Origin: Lonicera japonica
Taxonomy: Eukaryota; Streptophyta; Magnoliopsida; Dipsacales; Caprifoliaceae
Reading direction: 5' to 3'
DNA length: 64,000 nt
Assembly: GCA_021464415.1 (NCBI GenBank)
Contig: CM038468.1
Location: forward strand, 27,330,969-27,394,968
The notes beneath the pieces were generated by a model. The model was not told where the DNA came from. It saw only the letters and a program-made list of their open reading frames with translations, and searched no databases. The position numbers and the translations under genes are program-made. Shown in pieces: positions 44,839 through 57,290 of this stretch; position 1 is the stretch's first letter; the number at the start of each line of letters is the position of its first letter.

Positions 44839-45695
44839 ACTTGGATGGTGTGGTTCACCACACACGCGCGCTCAGACCAGGGCTTGCTTTGAGTAAAATA
44901 TAATCTTTTTAACAAAATTCTTTAGGAAAATTTTATTTATTAAAAATAAAAGTGTTTTCTTTTTGAATTTCAAAAATTTTAAAGACTTTAAATTGATTCA
45001 GTCTTATGCCATTGTCTTGGATGGCTCCATTATGCGACCGTTGCATTTTTCTCTCCCTCGATGCAACAGAAAATTTATTTTTTCTTTAAAAGTTTCTGTT
45101 TCTCCTCTGAAAAATATACACTTAATTAGTAGAGTCACGAAACGTCTTAAAGAAAGCGACCTAGTCCAAATCAACCCAGTGTTCCCAATTGTAGTTTTTG
45201 GTAACATTGTTCTATTCGTATTTTTGCAGTTCCTTTTCCAACAGAATTAAGTGTATAATTAATCTGTTTTAATAAAATCAAGAATTTGAATGTTAGTGGA
45301 GAATTTATCACCTTTCCCCCGACCTCTGCCCCAGTTAACACACACACATACAAAAAAAAATAAAAAAAAAGAAAAAAAAAAGAAGAAGATGAAAAAGAAG
45401 AAAAAGACAATTAATTTACTGGGATATATGACATTCACTCATGCCAAATAATACACATGCATAAATATTTAAATGAGACACAAATATCTGGAACTGAGAT
45501 ATATTGCGTCTTTTATTTTGGACAGGAGGCAGTCATGGACCTTAATTTATTTAAAGGTGCCGCATGCACATATTGCGCGCACCTTACTTACACACACAGC
45601 ATAGTTGAACGGAAAATTAACATTCATCGCGAAGGATAGGGCCGACCGGAGGGGAGATGTTATGCATAATTTGCTCCAAGAGGCCGGGCTGAAGC
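44839..45695. other. Intergenic DNA downstream of the host gene
   Basis: AT-rich, with a purine-rich A/G run at about 45,350-45,410. A frame at 44,963-45,250 has no domain. Nothing else is recognised. Confidence 0.5.
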
Positions 45696-47019
45696 TTAGA
45701 TATTCTTGTCATGGACAATTTGATTTGCAATCTTCGCCCCATCAGGCAAAGGTGCAACATAGCACTTAATATTGTCAGTGCTCAAAACTTTTTTACCCCC
45801 GGAGCCAAAAAATTTATCAAGGAACACCCCAGCAATTACTGTAATGAGAAAAATTTCTCCAATGCCATCAAGAAGCGTTACCCCCATCAGAAATTCTTCT
45901 ATGTCCAAAGTGGTATCAGCCATTATAGTTGAAGCGACGTCCGCAACAACATTTCTTATAAAGCCACCACCAATGTTCATGAAAGTTTGTACAGTGTCAC
46001 GGCCTAACATTTCAGTGTAGGCGGAGGTAAATATACCCCACACCATTATACTGGCAGTGAGAAGGAACACTGCTTTGCCCCCAACCCCATCTTCAGTTAT
46101 ATCCGTTTCCATCTGAAATATATCTTTTTGCCCTGATTCCTTAATGATTTTCTTGTAAACCTGCAAAGTAAGCGCACATGCAGCCAAATCAATGGTCAGT
46201 AATGAATAATTTTTTCATCCTGTATATATATCTGCATGTGTTCTTAATTAAATAAATTCCATTAATTACCTCTAGCTTTTGAGTGTCTTCCAAATCGCAG
46301 AACTCTCCCTCGTAACCAAGTTCTAACTGGAACCTGCAACATAATTACATATAAGCCATACATATGTAAGCTCGGAGAAAAATATATACCGATACATGGA
46401 GATTTTCCTACTCTTTCGTACTTTTTTTTGCATAGACGTAAAATAAATACTTGTATAAGGGGTGTATATATACTTACTTTTCTGTTAGTTCCGCAAATGT
46501 GAGTCCTTGGGACTTCACCCAATTGGAAAAGGCAGTTGATAAGCCATTTTTATAATTTTGGAGGTACCAAACCATGGCGTCCCTGTATTTAATAGTGTTG
46601 TTGGCAAGACAACGGGCATGGATGACATTCTGGGGATCAAGCTCCTCAAGAGCGTTCAAAAGGGCGTTGGCATGATTGCTAAGTTTCTGGACATATGAGA
46701 GTCTCACACTATAGTTCCTCAGCGTCTGGAATGCGACGTTGATCCCCAACTCGACATAAGCTAACGTGTTGTTAGCAATATCACCCTTAGTTGGGTCGAT
46801 TGGGAAGAACTTTTGAACCGCAACTAAAACAGACTTCAGGTTGTCGAGTGCAGTGTCGTGAGCCGTCCCACACAACTCCAGGTATTTATCTTGTTCGATG
46901 GGGGAATCAAACGGTTGGCTTTTTATTCGCTCTGTTTCTTGTATGTAAACATCTTCTACAAGCTGCTGGAGGTCATCACCATGTAGAATAGACAAAGTGT
47001 ATTGACTGTTATCGCCCAT
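45696..47019 (-). CDS. Uncharacterised three-exon plant protein, 356 residues
   Basis: This is the only apparently intact host gene. Exons (minus strand) are 46,478-47,019, 46,270-46,333 and 45,696-46,160. Borders are canonical (donor GTAAGT after exon 1; acceptors GCAG), and the phases (2, then 0) join into one 356-codon frame. The start MGDNSQYTLS is the first ATG after a CT-rich leader. The N-terminal two thirds are helical and acidic, with an YRDAMVWYLQNYKNGL stretch. The C-terminal part has a hydrophobic segment (AVFLLTASIMVWGIF, about residues 232-246) and a second one (IGEIFLITVIAGVFLDKFFG, about residues 308-327), then SGGKKVLSTDNIKCYVAPLP and a short basic tail. It is probably membrane-associated. 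I recall similar Gly-rich C-termini in uncharacterised plant and fungal proteins but cannot name a family or function. Confidence 0.82.
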
Positions 47020-47093
47020 TTCTATCTCTCTCTCTCTTAAATTTTATGTAATGTATGTGATGGTTTTGGATGGCTCAAACACGTACCTTACGT

Positions 47094-47106
47094 ATCTATT
47101 TATGCA
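47094..47106 (-). promoter_or_regulatory. TATA box of the 356-residue gene
   Basis: On the minus strand TGCATAAATAGAT lies about 80 bp before the ATG, a normal plant TATA position. A CT-rich stretch between it and the ATG fits a 5' leader. Confidence 0.55.
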
Positions 47107-47344
47107 AGTGAATGTGGGCGTGTGCTGGCGCGTGAATCTGAGAGTGTGTAGGGTTGAAATCTGTTTATGTTATAAAAAATCCACAAGGTCCTTTTTCAAA
47201 TTATTTTCCTCACAAATAGACAAAATCTTGTTAGTTGATTTTAATGGAGGATCGAGTGGTCCCGGAAATTTGTAGCTTGGAAATTTTGACTTCTTTATAT
47301 ATATACATATATTATTTTAAGAGAAACACCTGTTGCGAAGAAAT

Positions 47345-47756
47345 AGACTCGATAATTTCATGTTTGGTGGAACTTGGTTATTTTCCTTCTTGATATAGCT
47401 TAAGCTAGGAAATGAGTTGCTTTGCTTCGCACCCTTTTACTATTAAGAAAAACATCAATTTTCGATCCTCTAGAAAAGTGCATGAATATCTTTGTATGAG
47501 TTAGTAAACGCTATCTATTGTATCACAAGTAACTTCCAATATACCTTAGTGCTTTCTTATTATTTTTTCAAAACCGATTTACATATCCGTTGTTTCACAA
47601 CCAACCTTTTACAAAACTAGAAAATCATAAAAATCTTTAATTCATTCCATTCCTTTCCAACAATCCCTGTGGATCGATACACAGACTTTCGAGATTATAT
47701 TACAACTTGACGGGCCTACACTTGAGCTATCACTTCGCATTATTCTAGTGGCGTCA
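47345..47756 (+). repeat. Old Athila LTR fragment (3' end)
   Basis: It aligns with the last 430 bp of the Athila LTR: TATTACAACTTGACGGGCCT, a shared GTGGATCGATAC/GTGGTTCGACAC region, and an end of GGCGTCA. No partner LTR or interior is nearby, so it is a truncated solo remnant a few hundred bases upstream of the host gene. Confidence 0.75.
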
Positions 47757-50512
47757 CATAATATAAAGTAGAAATGAGCATTGTAGCTTATATATAATGT
47801 CTTGAAAGAAATTCATTATATTGGTAGATCTTGTGCAAGCCACCTCATAGACATGTATTCTCCTTGACGTATGATTTCAATTTCCTATAATTATAAAAGC
47901 ACTTTGATAGTTGGTAAGATTAAAAATGAAGACATTTAAAAGCGGTATAAATATAAAATAAGTTATCTAAAATGATAGAAAATTAGTGACGAAGAGAGAG
48001 AAAAAATAAAAAAAAAACCCTCAATTTTATTAGAAAAATAATATTGTATACCTATATCATATCCCTAATAGAAACATCATTTGTATTAGCCCATCCTAAC
48101 AACCCTTGACAAGAGCTTGTATGGAAGCATTGTCATTTGTTTGAATATCATAAGAATGAAGCGAATGAAGCAACAAAAAAGAAAGAAAATCAACCACCTC
48201 CACACAATTTTTTTTTTTTTAAAAAAATATTTTGGTAGACATAATATAAAGAATGATAATTGCACTTTATATATAACATGTCTTCAAACAAATCCATTTT
48301 GTTGGTAGATCTTGTGCAAGTTATCTCGTAGACATGTATTCTCCTTGGCGAATGATTCTAATTTCGTGATTATAAAAACATTTTGATATTTGGTAAGATT
48401 AAAAAAAGAAGACATTTAAAACGGTATAAATATAAAAGAAATATCTAAAATGATAGAAAATTACCAATGAAAAAAAATCAATTTTATTTGAAAAATAATA
48501 TTACATGTATCACATCCCTAATAAAAACATCATTTGTATTAGCCCATCCTCACAACCCTTGACATGAGCCTGTGAGGAAGCATTGCCAGTAATGTCATAT
48601 ATTATATAAGTTATAAATGCAAAAAATATAATAAGAGTAGAATCCATTTAATCCGCTCCATAAGAATACGTAAAAAAAATTATTAGTAAAAAAAATAATT
48701 TTGTTTTATTTTATACGTGTGATATAGGATTAATGGTCAATTCTAGTTTAAAATATCAGTTTATTAATTACAAAAAAAAAATCTAATTATAGTAATAGTC
48801 TTGTAGTTTAAGTAATAAAGACCCTAACTTTAAGAGAGAAGTTATAAGTTCAAATCTTTCGTATAATTTTATATTTTGTTCTAACCCCCTCTCTCCTCTG
48901 CCTTTTTTTTACTAGTTTCTCTTCTCTTTCTTTTTTCTTTTCTAAGTCTCTATCTCATTTTTTTTTTTGTAAAACAAATAATAATTTAGTGGTATTTATA
49001 CGAAAAAAAAACTCCATAGTTTAACCTTTATTTAGATTTTGTCTTATCGCTTTCATATGACCCAGAATTGGCCCTTTAATTATATTGTTTTTTTCGTTCA
49101 ATCTAACTCCCAATAAGCTAGATCTTTTAAATTTTCAGGTAGACATATTAAGTTGCATCTTTTAAATTTTCTTGCAGACATATTAAATAACATCTTTTAA
49201 ATTTTATGTCAAATATCTTAAGTAACATCTTTTCAATATTCTACTAAACATATTATGTTACATATTTTTTTTCAATTTTTTGGCAGACATAATACAAAGT
49301 AGAAATGAACATTCCACCTTATATATAATATGTCTTAAAACAAATCCATTACGTTGGTAGATCTTGTGCAAGCCACCTCATAAACATGTATTCTCGTTAG
49401 CATATGATTTTCATTTCCTGATTATAAAAATTAATATTTTATAAGATTAAAAATGATGACATTTAAAAATGGTATAAATATAAAACAAATTATCTAAAAT
49501 GATGGAAAATTAGTTATGAAATGAGAAAAAAAATCAATTTTATAAGAAAAATAATATCACGTGTAGCAAAACCCTAATTGAAACATCATTTATATTAGCC
49601 CATCCTACCAACCATTGAGAAGAGCTTGTATGTAAGCATTGCTAGTAATGTCATTGGTCATTTGTTTTGACCGTCATAAGAATTAAGTCAATGAAGCAAC
49701 AAAAAAGAGAGGAAATCAATCACCTCCACACAAATTTTTTTCAATTTTTTGGCGGACATAATATAAAGTAGGAATGACCATTGTACCTTATATAGAATAT
49801 GTTATGAAACAAATCCATTATGTTTGTAGATCTTGAGCAAGCAACCTGATAGATATGTATTCTCCTTGGCATATGATTCCGATTTCCTGATAATGAAATT
49901 TAATATTTGGTAAGATTAGAAATGAAGAAATTTAAATAAGGTAAAAATATAAAACAAATTATCTAAAATGATAGAAAATTAGTAATGAAAAGAGAAAAAT
50001 AAATTTCAATTTTAGTAGAAAAATAATATCAATTGTATCACAGCTCTAATTGAAACATCATTTGTATTATCCCATCCTAACAACCCTTGACAAGAGCTTG
50101 TAGGTTGGCATTGCCGGTAATGTCCATTTTCATTTGTTTGACTGTCATGAGAATGAAGCCAATGAAGCAACAAAAAAATAAGGAAAATCAACCACCTCCA
50201 CACATTTTTTTTTCTATTTTTTGGCAGACATAATATAAAGTAGGAATGAATATTGCACCTTATATATAATTTGTCATTAAACAAATCCATTCTATTGTTA
50301 TATCTTGTGCAAACCACCTCATAAACATGTATTCTTCTTGAAGAATGATTCCAATTTCCTGATTATAAAAACAATTTGATATTTGGTAAGAATAAAAACA
50401 AACACATTTAAAATTGGATAAATATAAAAAAAATTATCTAAAATGATAGGAAATTAGTAATGAAAAGAGGAAAGGAAAAGAAGAAAAAAAATATTACTTG
50501 TATCATAGCCTT
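47757..50512 (-). repeat. Cluster of about 475-bp repeat units
   Basis: Units are recognised by TTGGTAGATCTTGTGCAAGC (or variants) at about 47,820, 48,302, 49,343, 49,822 and 50,293; neighbouring units are 471-482 bp apart. Between 48,600 and 49,270 lies other AT-rich DNA related to 52.0-52.25 kb and 58.3-58.5 kb. On the minus strand each unit carries a short exon-like frame starting with a hydrophobic WRWLIF leader and continuing into a polar stretch ending QALVKGC; most copies have a stop or frameshift. An ancestral secreted-peptide exon is possible but unproven. Confidence 0.75.
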
Positions 50513-50520
50513 AATAGAAA

Positions 50521-51819
50521 GGGTGATTTTGTTTATCATCCGTATCTTGCAATTAATCCGCGCTGTTAAGTTAATCCTCATTACATGTTAAGTTAATTTC
50601 CGAGCGTGGATAGACAGACAAAAAATATTATTAATTTAGTTTTATAAATATTATTTTGAATAATAATTTAATACTAAAATATTCACTAAGCTAATAAATA
50701 CAACCACTTTAAAAATTTAGATTCTAATGTTAAGCAACGAGAAAATCTTAAGTAACAAACTCTGAAACTTTATCTTATATCAAGGCCTCCACCGTTTTCA
50801 AAATCTTTTTCTCACAACTGCCAGTAACATTTTTTGGGGTTCTTCGAGGGTTGCAAACAACCATTTTATTTGCGTGGTTACCTACGGGTTTTACAATTGC
50901 ATTGTGGTCTCTAAATTACTTCGTATCAAGATTCCTTTTTCTTGTTTTTTTTGTTTCTGAAATCTGCACATGATCGATGCGTGTTTATTAATTATTATAT
51001 ATACATATACTCTGCTTTCTCCTTCCCTCTTTAAGGAATGAATATCGAGACACACCCTCTCTCTCTCCCCTCCTAAAATAGATATATTTTTTTTCATGTT
51101 CCGATCCTATGGATATATCCACATGTGGAGCGTATTAATGATGATTTAGGTTTTGAAAAAAACAGAGGTGAAGATGCTTATTACCCTTATATTTTATTTC
51201 TGAAATCTTTTTGGAGGTTTTGAAATACAAGGCTGTATCAAAAAACTAATGGTCCGTAAAAGTTTTGAGAAGAAATATATAATGGACATAAGATGGAAAA
51301 TTACTCCAAGTTAACCCCAAATGTATCAGTAGATAGATCTAGCATATTAAGATATGACATGAATTGACACCAAATTAACAAGTTAAAAGCATCCGGGATT
51401 AAAGTTGATAATAAGTTAGATCTAGCCCTCCCATTTTTTTTTTAATCGAGGTGTGAATCCAAATTCTTTATTTTTAGATATCCTTGACGTGTTAAATTTG
51501 AGGATAATAAATATTTAACCTTTTGCATTCAAAGTTCAAACCAATGTATTTTAAAAAGACGTGAAATAAGATAAGGCTTAAAAATATGTTTACACCCAAC
51601 TGATTGTTGTAAAAAGGAAATAAATTAAAAAGGAATTATATTTATATTAGGAATCTGAATTAAAATAAAATCTAAATTTATACAATTATAAATTAATTTT
51701 AATTGGTGTATATACTTATCAATTTTGAAAAGGGTAATATTGCGAAACTTTCTATAAAATTTTCCATGATTTAAGAGTGAATTAATTGTAAGATATGATG
51801 GATAGAAATAAAATTATCC
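50521..51819. mobile_element. Short Mutator-like insertion (copy 1)
   Basis: The termini are GGGTGATTTTGTTT and AAAATTATCC, imperfect inverted repeats that extend through the TCTTGCAATTAATCC region. An 8-bp duplication AATAGAAA flanks it (50,513-50,520 and 51,820-51,827). Other copies of the 475-bp repeat show the empty site CCCTAATAGAAACATC. There is no transposase; a leader-like frame at 50,891-51,097 has no domain. Confidence 0.7.
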
Positions 51820-52712
51820 AATAGAAACATCATTTCTATTGGAATATCCTCACAACCTTTGACAAGAGCTTGTGTGGTAGAATTGCCACTAATGTCCATT
51901 TTCATTTGTTTGATCGTCAAAAGAATGGAGCCAATGAAGCAACAAAAAAGAAAGAAAATTAACCACCTCCACACATTTTTTTTACTAGTTTCTTTTCTCT
52001 TTTTTTTTTCTTCTGTAACTCTCTATCTCCTATTTTTTTTCATAAAAAAAATAATTATTTAGTGGTATTTATATGAAAAAAAAATATCTCCATAGTTTAA
52101 CCTTTATTTTTACTAGTTTCTCTTCTCATTTTTTTTTCTTCTCTAATACTCTATCTCCTTTTTTTTTTATAAAAAATAATAATTTAGTGATATTATATTT
52201 ATATGAAAAAAAATTTCTCCATAGTTTAATCTTGATTTAGATTTTGTCTTATCTCTTTTATATGACCCACCCCTTTACAAGAATCTTGAATCGACCCTTT
52301 CCAACAATTAGTCCCAACACTTCATTCTTCTACCAAAAATACTATTTCATCCACGCCATCAATTAATTTCCTCCATCAACAATCCATTTTCTCTGTGTGA
52401 ATTCGATGACTTGTGCTATTTACAAGTCAATACCCCATCCCCATCCCCTACACATTCACACGTCAATTCCTCTCTCTCTCTCTCTGTCTCTCTCTCTCTC
52501 TCTCACACACTCACACACATTCATTTCCTCTATCTGCTCATCATCTCTTTCTTTAAAACTCTTCTGACATTATCCCAAAACACCCTTTCATCCACCATCA
52601 ATTAATTTCTTTCATTTACCCGTATTTAATTATCTGACACATAAATTCAAGGCATTTTAATCATGCCTTTAAATTGCCCCTTTTAGCCGCGAATGGAAGG
52701 GGCTTTTCAGAG
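51820..52712 (-). repeat. Partial repeat unit and duplicated block D1
   Basis: It starts with a truncated 475-bp unit holding the longest peptide frame of the family (51,771-51,974, minus; hydrophobic N-terminus, then KQMKMDISGNSTTQALVKGC). This is followed by a local 130-bp duplication (about 51,985-52,115 and 52,115-52,245) and a stretch with a CT/CA microsatellite at 52,470-52,520. The block is paralogous to 59,280-61,020. Confidence 0.65.
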
Positions 52713-53052
52713 GGGTGATTTTGTTTCTATCCACCAAATCTTGCAGTTAATTCACCCTTAAATTATAAAATTTTTAAATGAAGTTTCACAGAATTACCCT
52801 TTTTAAAATTGATTAGTATATCTACCAATTTTAATTAAATTATAATTGTATAACTTTAGATTCTTTTTTTATTAACATTCCTAATCTAAATATAATTCTT
52901 TTTAATTAACTTTCCTAATCTAAATATAATTGCTTCTAATTAACATTCCTAATCTAAATATAATTCCTTTTAATTAAATTCATCTTTACGTTTAAAAAAG
53001 TTTGAACAGTTTAGGGTTACTTCTGCGCTTGTGTTGATCGAATAGACGCCAT

Positions 53053-53090
<38 letters not shown>

Positions 53091-53462
53091 GAAAATAGAG
53101 TGAAAGAATGACAAAGTATATATAGTGTGTATTATACATATATAAGAGGGGATGACCAACTTTTCTAGCTTGCGTTGCAAATAGACTTTGTCCAGTAATT
53201 TACAATTTTTTTATTCATTAATTTTTTGGAACCCCCAACATTATAATTAATAATATAAGTATTTAGTCTGAAAGTTAGACATGATATAAGAAACTTGGTA
53301 TAATTTAAATTTTTAATCTTCCGTATTGTGAGTTAGACCTACATAATACAAAAACCAAATTAGTTCAAGATTTTCAAAATTGTGGGTGTGGGTTTCTAAG
53401 GTTAGAATACAGATTTGGTGATTTAAAGAATATGAAACTAATCTAGGGTTTGTGATAGGAAG

Positions 53463-53493
<31 letters not shown>

Positions 53494-53786
53494 GACACTA
53501 GGACAATCGTTAAAACCGTAAGGAGAAAGCGGTTAAATTTTGTTTTTGTTATTTTATTGCAAAGTTAATTAAAATTTACCTATCTAAATTTTTAAAGTGG
53601 TTATACTTATTAATTTAGTAGATATTTCCATATTAAATTATTATTTAAAATAATATTTATAAAATTACTTTCATAATATATTTTTGTCAGTTCATCCACG
53701 CTCGCGGATTAACTTAATATGTAATGCGGATTAACTTAACAATGTGGATTAACTGCAAGATTTGGTGGATAGAAATAAAATCACCC
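52713..53786. mobile_element. Short Mutator-like insertion (copy 2)
   Basis: The 1,074-bp element has termini GGGTGATTTTGTTTCTATCC and the matching end AAAATCACCC; the inverted repeats continue through CACCAAATCTTGCAGTTAAT. The 9-bp duplication TTTTCAGAG is perfect (52,704-52,712 and 53,787-53,795), and the paralogous block at about 60,960 has a single TTTTCAGAG with no insertion. It contains CT/AC (about 53,055-53,090) and GAA (53,459-53,492) microsatellites and no transposase. Confidence 0.88.
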
Positions 53787-53795
53787 TTTTCAGAG

Positions 53796-54715
53796 GCGGA
53801 GGCATAAATAACTTTGTTTTAGGTTACCCACTTTAAAAAAAAAAAATGTACGGATGAAAAAATAATTGTGTGTTTAAAAATATAAAAGATTTTAGTGTTT
53901 GTATTTTTAGTGTCGTAACCGTAAATTATTACAACAAACACATTTATTTATTTTAAATTTTTTTTTTCGATAATGTACATGACAGATGTACAAATAATTT
54001 CATTTAATTATGTGAAGGGTTTGATTAAAAAAATAAAAATACTTTTCTAACAGTATGTAAGTTTTATATTGAACTTACTGTCGAATTATGGCAACATATT
54101 TGGTCAAATATTTTGACTAGAGAAGCTTTCAAGTTTTGTAATTATCAACTTTCATTATATCTTTATATTATTAACATTATAACCCTTAAAAATATAGACG
54201 TCCACTTCAAACAATATTTTTATGATCCAATTTTCACCCTATCTTTATATTATTAACATTTTTAACCCCTAAAAGATAGAAACATTCGCTTTAAACAATA
54301 TTTAAGGAACTAATATTAATTATTTCATTTAGTCTTTGTTTAATAATAACATGAAAAATAAAAAGAAAATACTTGATTTGTGTGGGAAGTTATAAAATAA
54401 GTTGAGTCATGTAACAAGATATTGTCCCTCTCATGGTCATTTTGATGGGTATATGTCTTTCATCCTTCATTTTTTTTTTAAAATTTTTCTTCCTCAACCC
54501 CCAAATAATTTTTTTTCATAGAAAAAAATAAAAAGTAAGAAAATTTCTTACTACATGCCTCAACTTATTTTTCAACTTCTCACATAAATCAAGTGTTTTT
54601 CTGTTAATTTTTTATATTGTAATCAAACGGAACTGTAATAGTTAAATTTATTAATATAAAAATGGATGGGACATAACATAGTCATATAGTAGTTTTTATG
54701 ATATCAAAAATTAAG
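53796..54715. other. AT-rich DNA, end of block D1 and beyond
   Basis: The first 80 bp match 60,970-61,020. The rest is AT-rich with no gene recognised. Confidence 0.45.
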
Positions 54716-56530
54716 AATTTGAATTATTTTTTTTAGATGTCCCAAATTGAATATCTCAATTTTAGTGTTGAATTCACTTAACATCTTTTATAATTTTAAA
54801 GCGTCTTTTATCTATATTATAAAACACCAAGTTTGACCAAATTTATTTTCAAAAAGTATAAAAATCTAATGGTTAAAAATATACATGTTATGGTGTGCAT
54901 TAACTCTACACCCTTGGATGAGTTTTATACACACATCAAGATGTCACATCAAAGTTAAAACACTCATACCAATAATATATACACAATAAATTATCACATA
55001 CCAATAATTTTTTCTATATTAAAAATGATATAGCTTAAAATAAAAAATTCAAAATTTAATATTTAAACTCTACTAATCAAGAAATTTAATAAAAATTTAA
55101 TATTTAAATATAATAATCAAGATCAATTAAACAAGATTCATCTTAAATAAAAAAAAAATAATATTTAATATTTAAAATATAATAATCAAGAAATTTCATA
55201 AAAAAATAATATTTAAATCTACTAATCAATATCCATCATGACTACAGAATTATGAATTTAATATTTAAATTTACTAATCATAATTAATTAAACATGATTC
55301 ATCATGAATATAGAATTATCTAAAAAAAATAAGAAAAATTATTGAGTAACATTTACCACCAATAATATACACACAATAAACTCTCACATATCAATCATTT
55401 TTTCTACATTAAAATGTCATAACTTAAAATAAAAAATTCAAAATTTAATATTTAAAATCTAATAATCAAGATCAATTAAACGAGATCCATCATGACTATA
55501 GAATTATGTAAAAAAAATAATAATAATTATTGAATAACATTTAAGGACGTATTTTATATGTTTGTACATTATTGATCATCTTAGTAAATCGTTTTTAGGA
55601 GTGTTTACAATATATCAGTCAAATTTTTGAACTATTTTCTAATCATAGCAACGGAGGTGATTGAATTATTTTCACATATGGCCTTTAGTTTAATTTGTTA
55701 AAAACTTATTTTGCCGAGATCAAAATAAGATCAAAAAATATGATTACAAGATTATTTAAAAATTAAAAACAAGTCGCTCCAATCCAGTCTACTTTTAGTT
55801 GTTCTAGCATGAAGATATATTAAACTTAAGTTTGTCGATTTAGATTCATCACACGTTACTCCTTTTTATCTTATTATCAATTCTTATTTAATTTATCGTG
55901 CCAAATGGCACGGGTATACCCTAGTAAATGTAAAGAAAAACATTATATACTTGAGCATATCCTATTTATAATTGGTAATGGAAAAATCCAATTTAACATT
56001 GATGCAAATGGCATATGGCTATTTATAATTGGTAATGGATAAATGCAATTTAACATTGATACAAATGTCAGATGGGTGAATTTGTGTAAAAGTCCAAATT
56101 TTTTTGGGTGTCCCAAATTGAATATCAAAATTTTATTATAGAATTGACTTTTCATCTTTTAATAGTTTTAATAGTTTAACAGCTTTAGTTTTAAAGCATC
56201 TCTATAAATATAATATATATATATACTTGAGCATATCTTATTTCTAATTGGTAATGGAGAAATCTAATTTAACTTTAATACATATGTCAGATGGGAGAAT
56301 TTGTGTAAAATTTCAAATTTTTTTGGGTGTCCCAAATTGAATATCAAAATTTTAGTATAAAATTCACTTGACATCTTTTAATAGTTTAATAGCTTTAGTT
56401 TTAAAGCTTCTTTATAAATATAATATATATATATATACTTGACCATATCTTATTTCGAATTGGTAATGGAGAAATCTAATTTAACTTTAATACAAATGTC
56501 AGATGGGTGAATTTGTACAAAAGACAAAAT
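54716..56530 (+). repeat. Tandem units of about 214 bp, first one split by a Helitron
   Basis: Units share GTCCCAAATTGAATATC, a TTTTAAAGC-TCTTTATAAAT stretch and ATTGGTAATGGA; the last landmark follows TATACTTGAGCATAT near 55,948, 56,222 and 56,436. The first unit is interrupted by the Helitron at 54,811-55,924. Confidence 0.75.
54811..55924 (+). mobile_element. Non-autonomous Helitron, 1.1 kb
   Basis: The 5' end is TCTATATTATAAAACACC after an A. The 3' end has the hairpin CGTGCC-AAAT-GGCACG (55,897-55,912), eight bases, then CTAG and a T. Insertion between A and T without duplication is the Helitron rule. Neighbouring copies of the 214-bp repeat show the uninterrupted target (CTTCTTTA|TAAATATAAT). 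The interior has two imperfect copies of a segment of about 400 bp (about 54,950-55,350 and 55,360-55,550) and no Rep/helicase gene. Confidence 0.87.
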
Positions 56531-57290
56531 ATAGTCTTAATTTTGTAATTATGAATTCAATGATATTAAATTTTTATTTCAAAACTAAATACAAAGTTTT
56601 AGTAAGAGCGGATATCTTTCTCAAATTTGTAGTTAAAATTTTTCTCTAAATTTAAAAAACTTGCAACGTCTTTCATGCTAGTCATAAAAAAAATTTGAGA
56701 GGGGAACTAAAAGAAACAAGAATACAAAATTTGAAAAAAATAAATTAGGTTTCCCTTATTTTGGGTCCAACCTATGCACCCTTCCCCAGTGTCTAATATT
56801 TTGAAAATTTGAATAAAGCCTATAGATTTTAATATTTTTTTTGGTAATAACATTATTATTTTGGGTGATTTTATTTCTATCCACTATATCTTGCGATTAA
56901 TCTTTAAAGGTTAGTAATCTTTCACTAGCCATGGCCACATCCTCCTATTTAATGGGTTTAGTTGTAGTGGAGATGAATCTCTGATACTCAAGGCGTATTA
57001 ATTTTAAAAGTTGCTGAAGCTAGTGCAAATAAAGCTGATAACTTTTTGATCATTTTGATCAAGTTTATTGGGAGTGAAGAAGATTAATAATGACACATGT
57101 ATCTAGTCCAACAACAATTGAAGAGTTATAATGATACATCCTTTCTCCAAGATGGGTTATTTCAACTGTGATTTGACTTTGGATCACCGTAATACTCTGA
57201 TTGGTGGCATGAATTTCGACCGACCCAAGACAACGGATTCAGGGAGTATTAACAATACGAAGAAAAAAAAATTGTTTTTATACCGATAGT
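56531..57290. other. AT-rich DNA with a Mutator-like terminus
   Basis: At 56,863, GGGTGATTTTATTTCTATCC repeats the terminus of the insertions at 50.5 and 52.7 kb, but a partner end was not found. Otherwise no feature is recognised. Confidence 0.5.
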
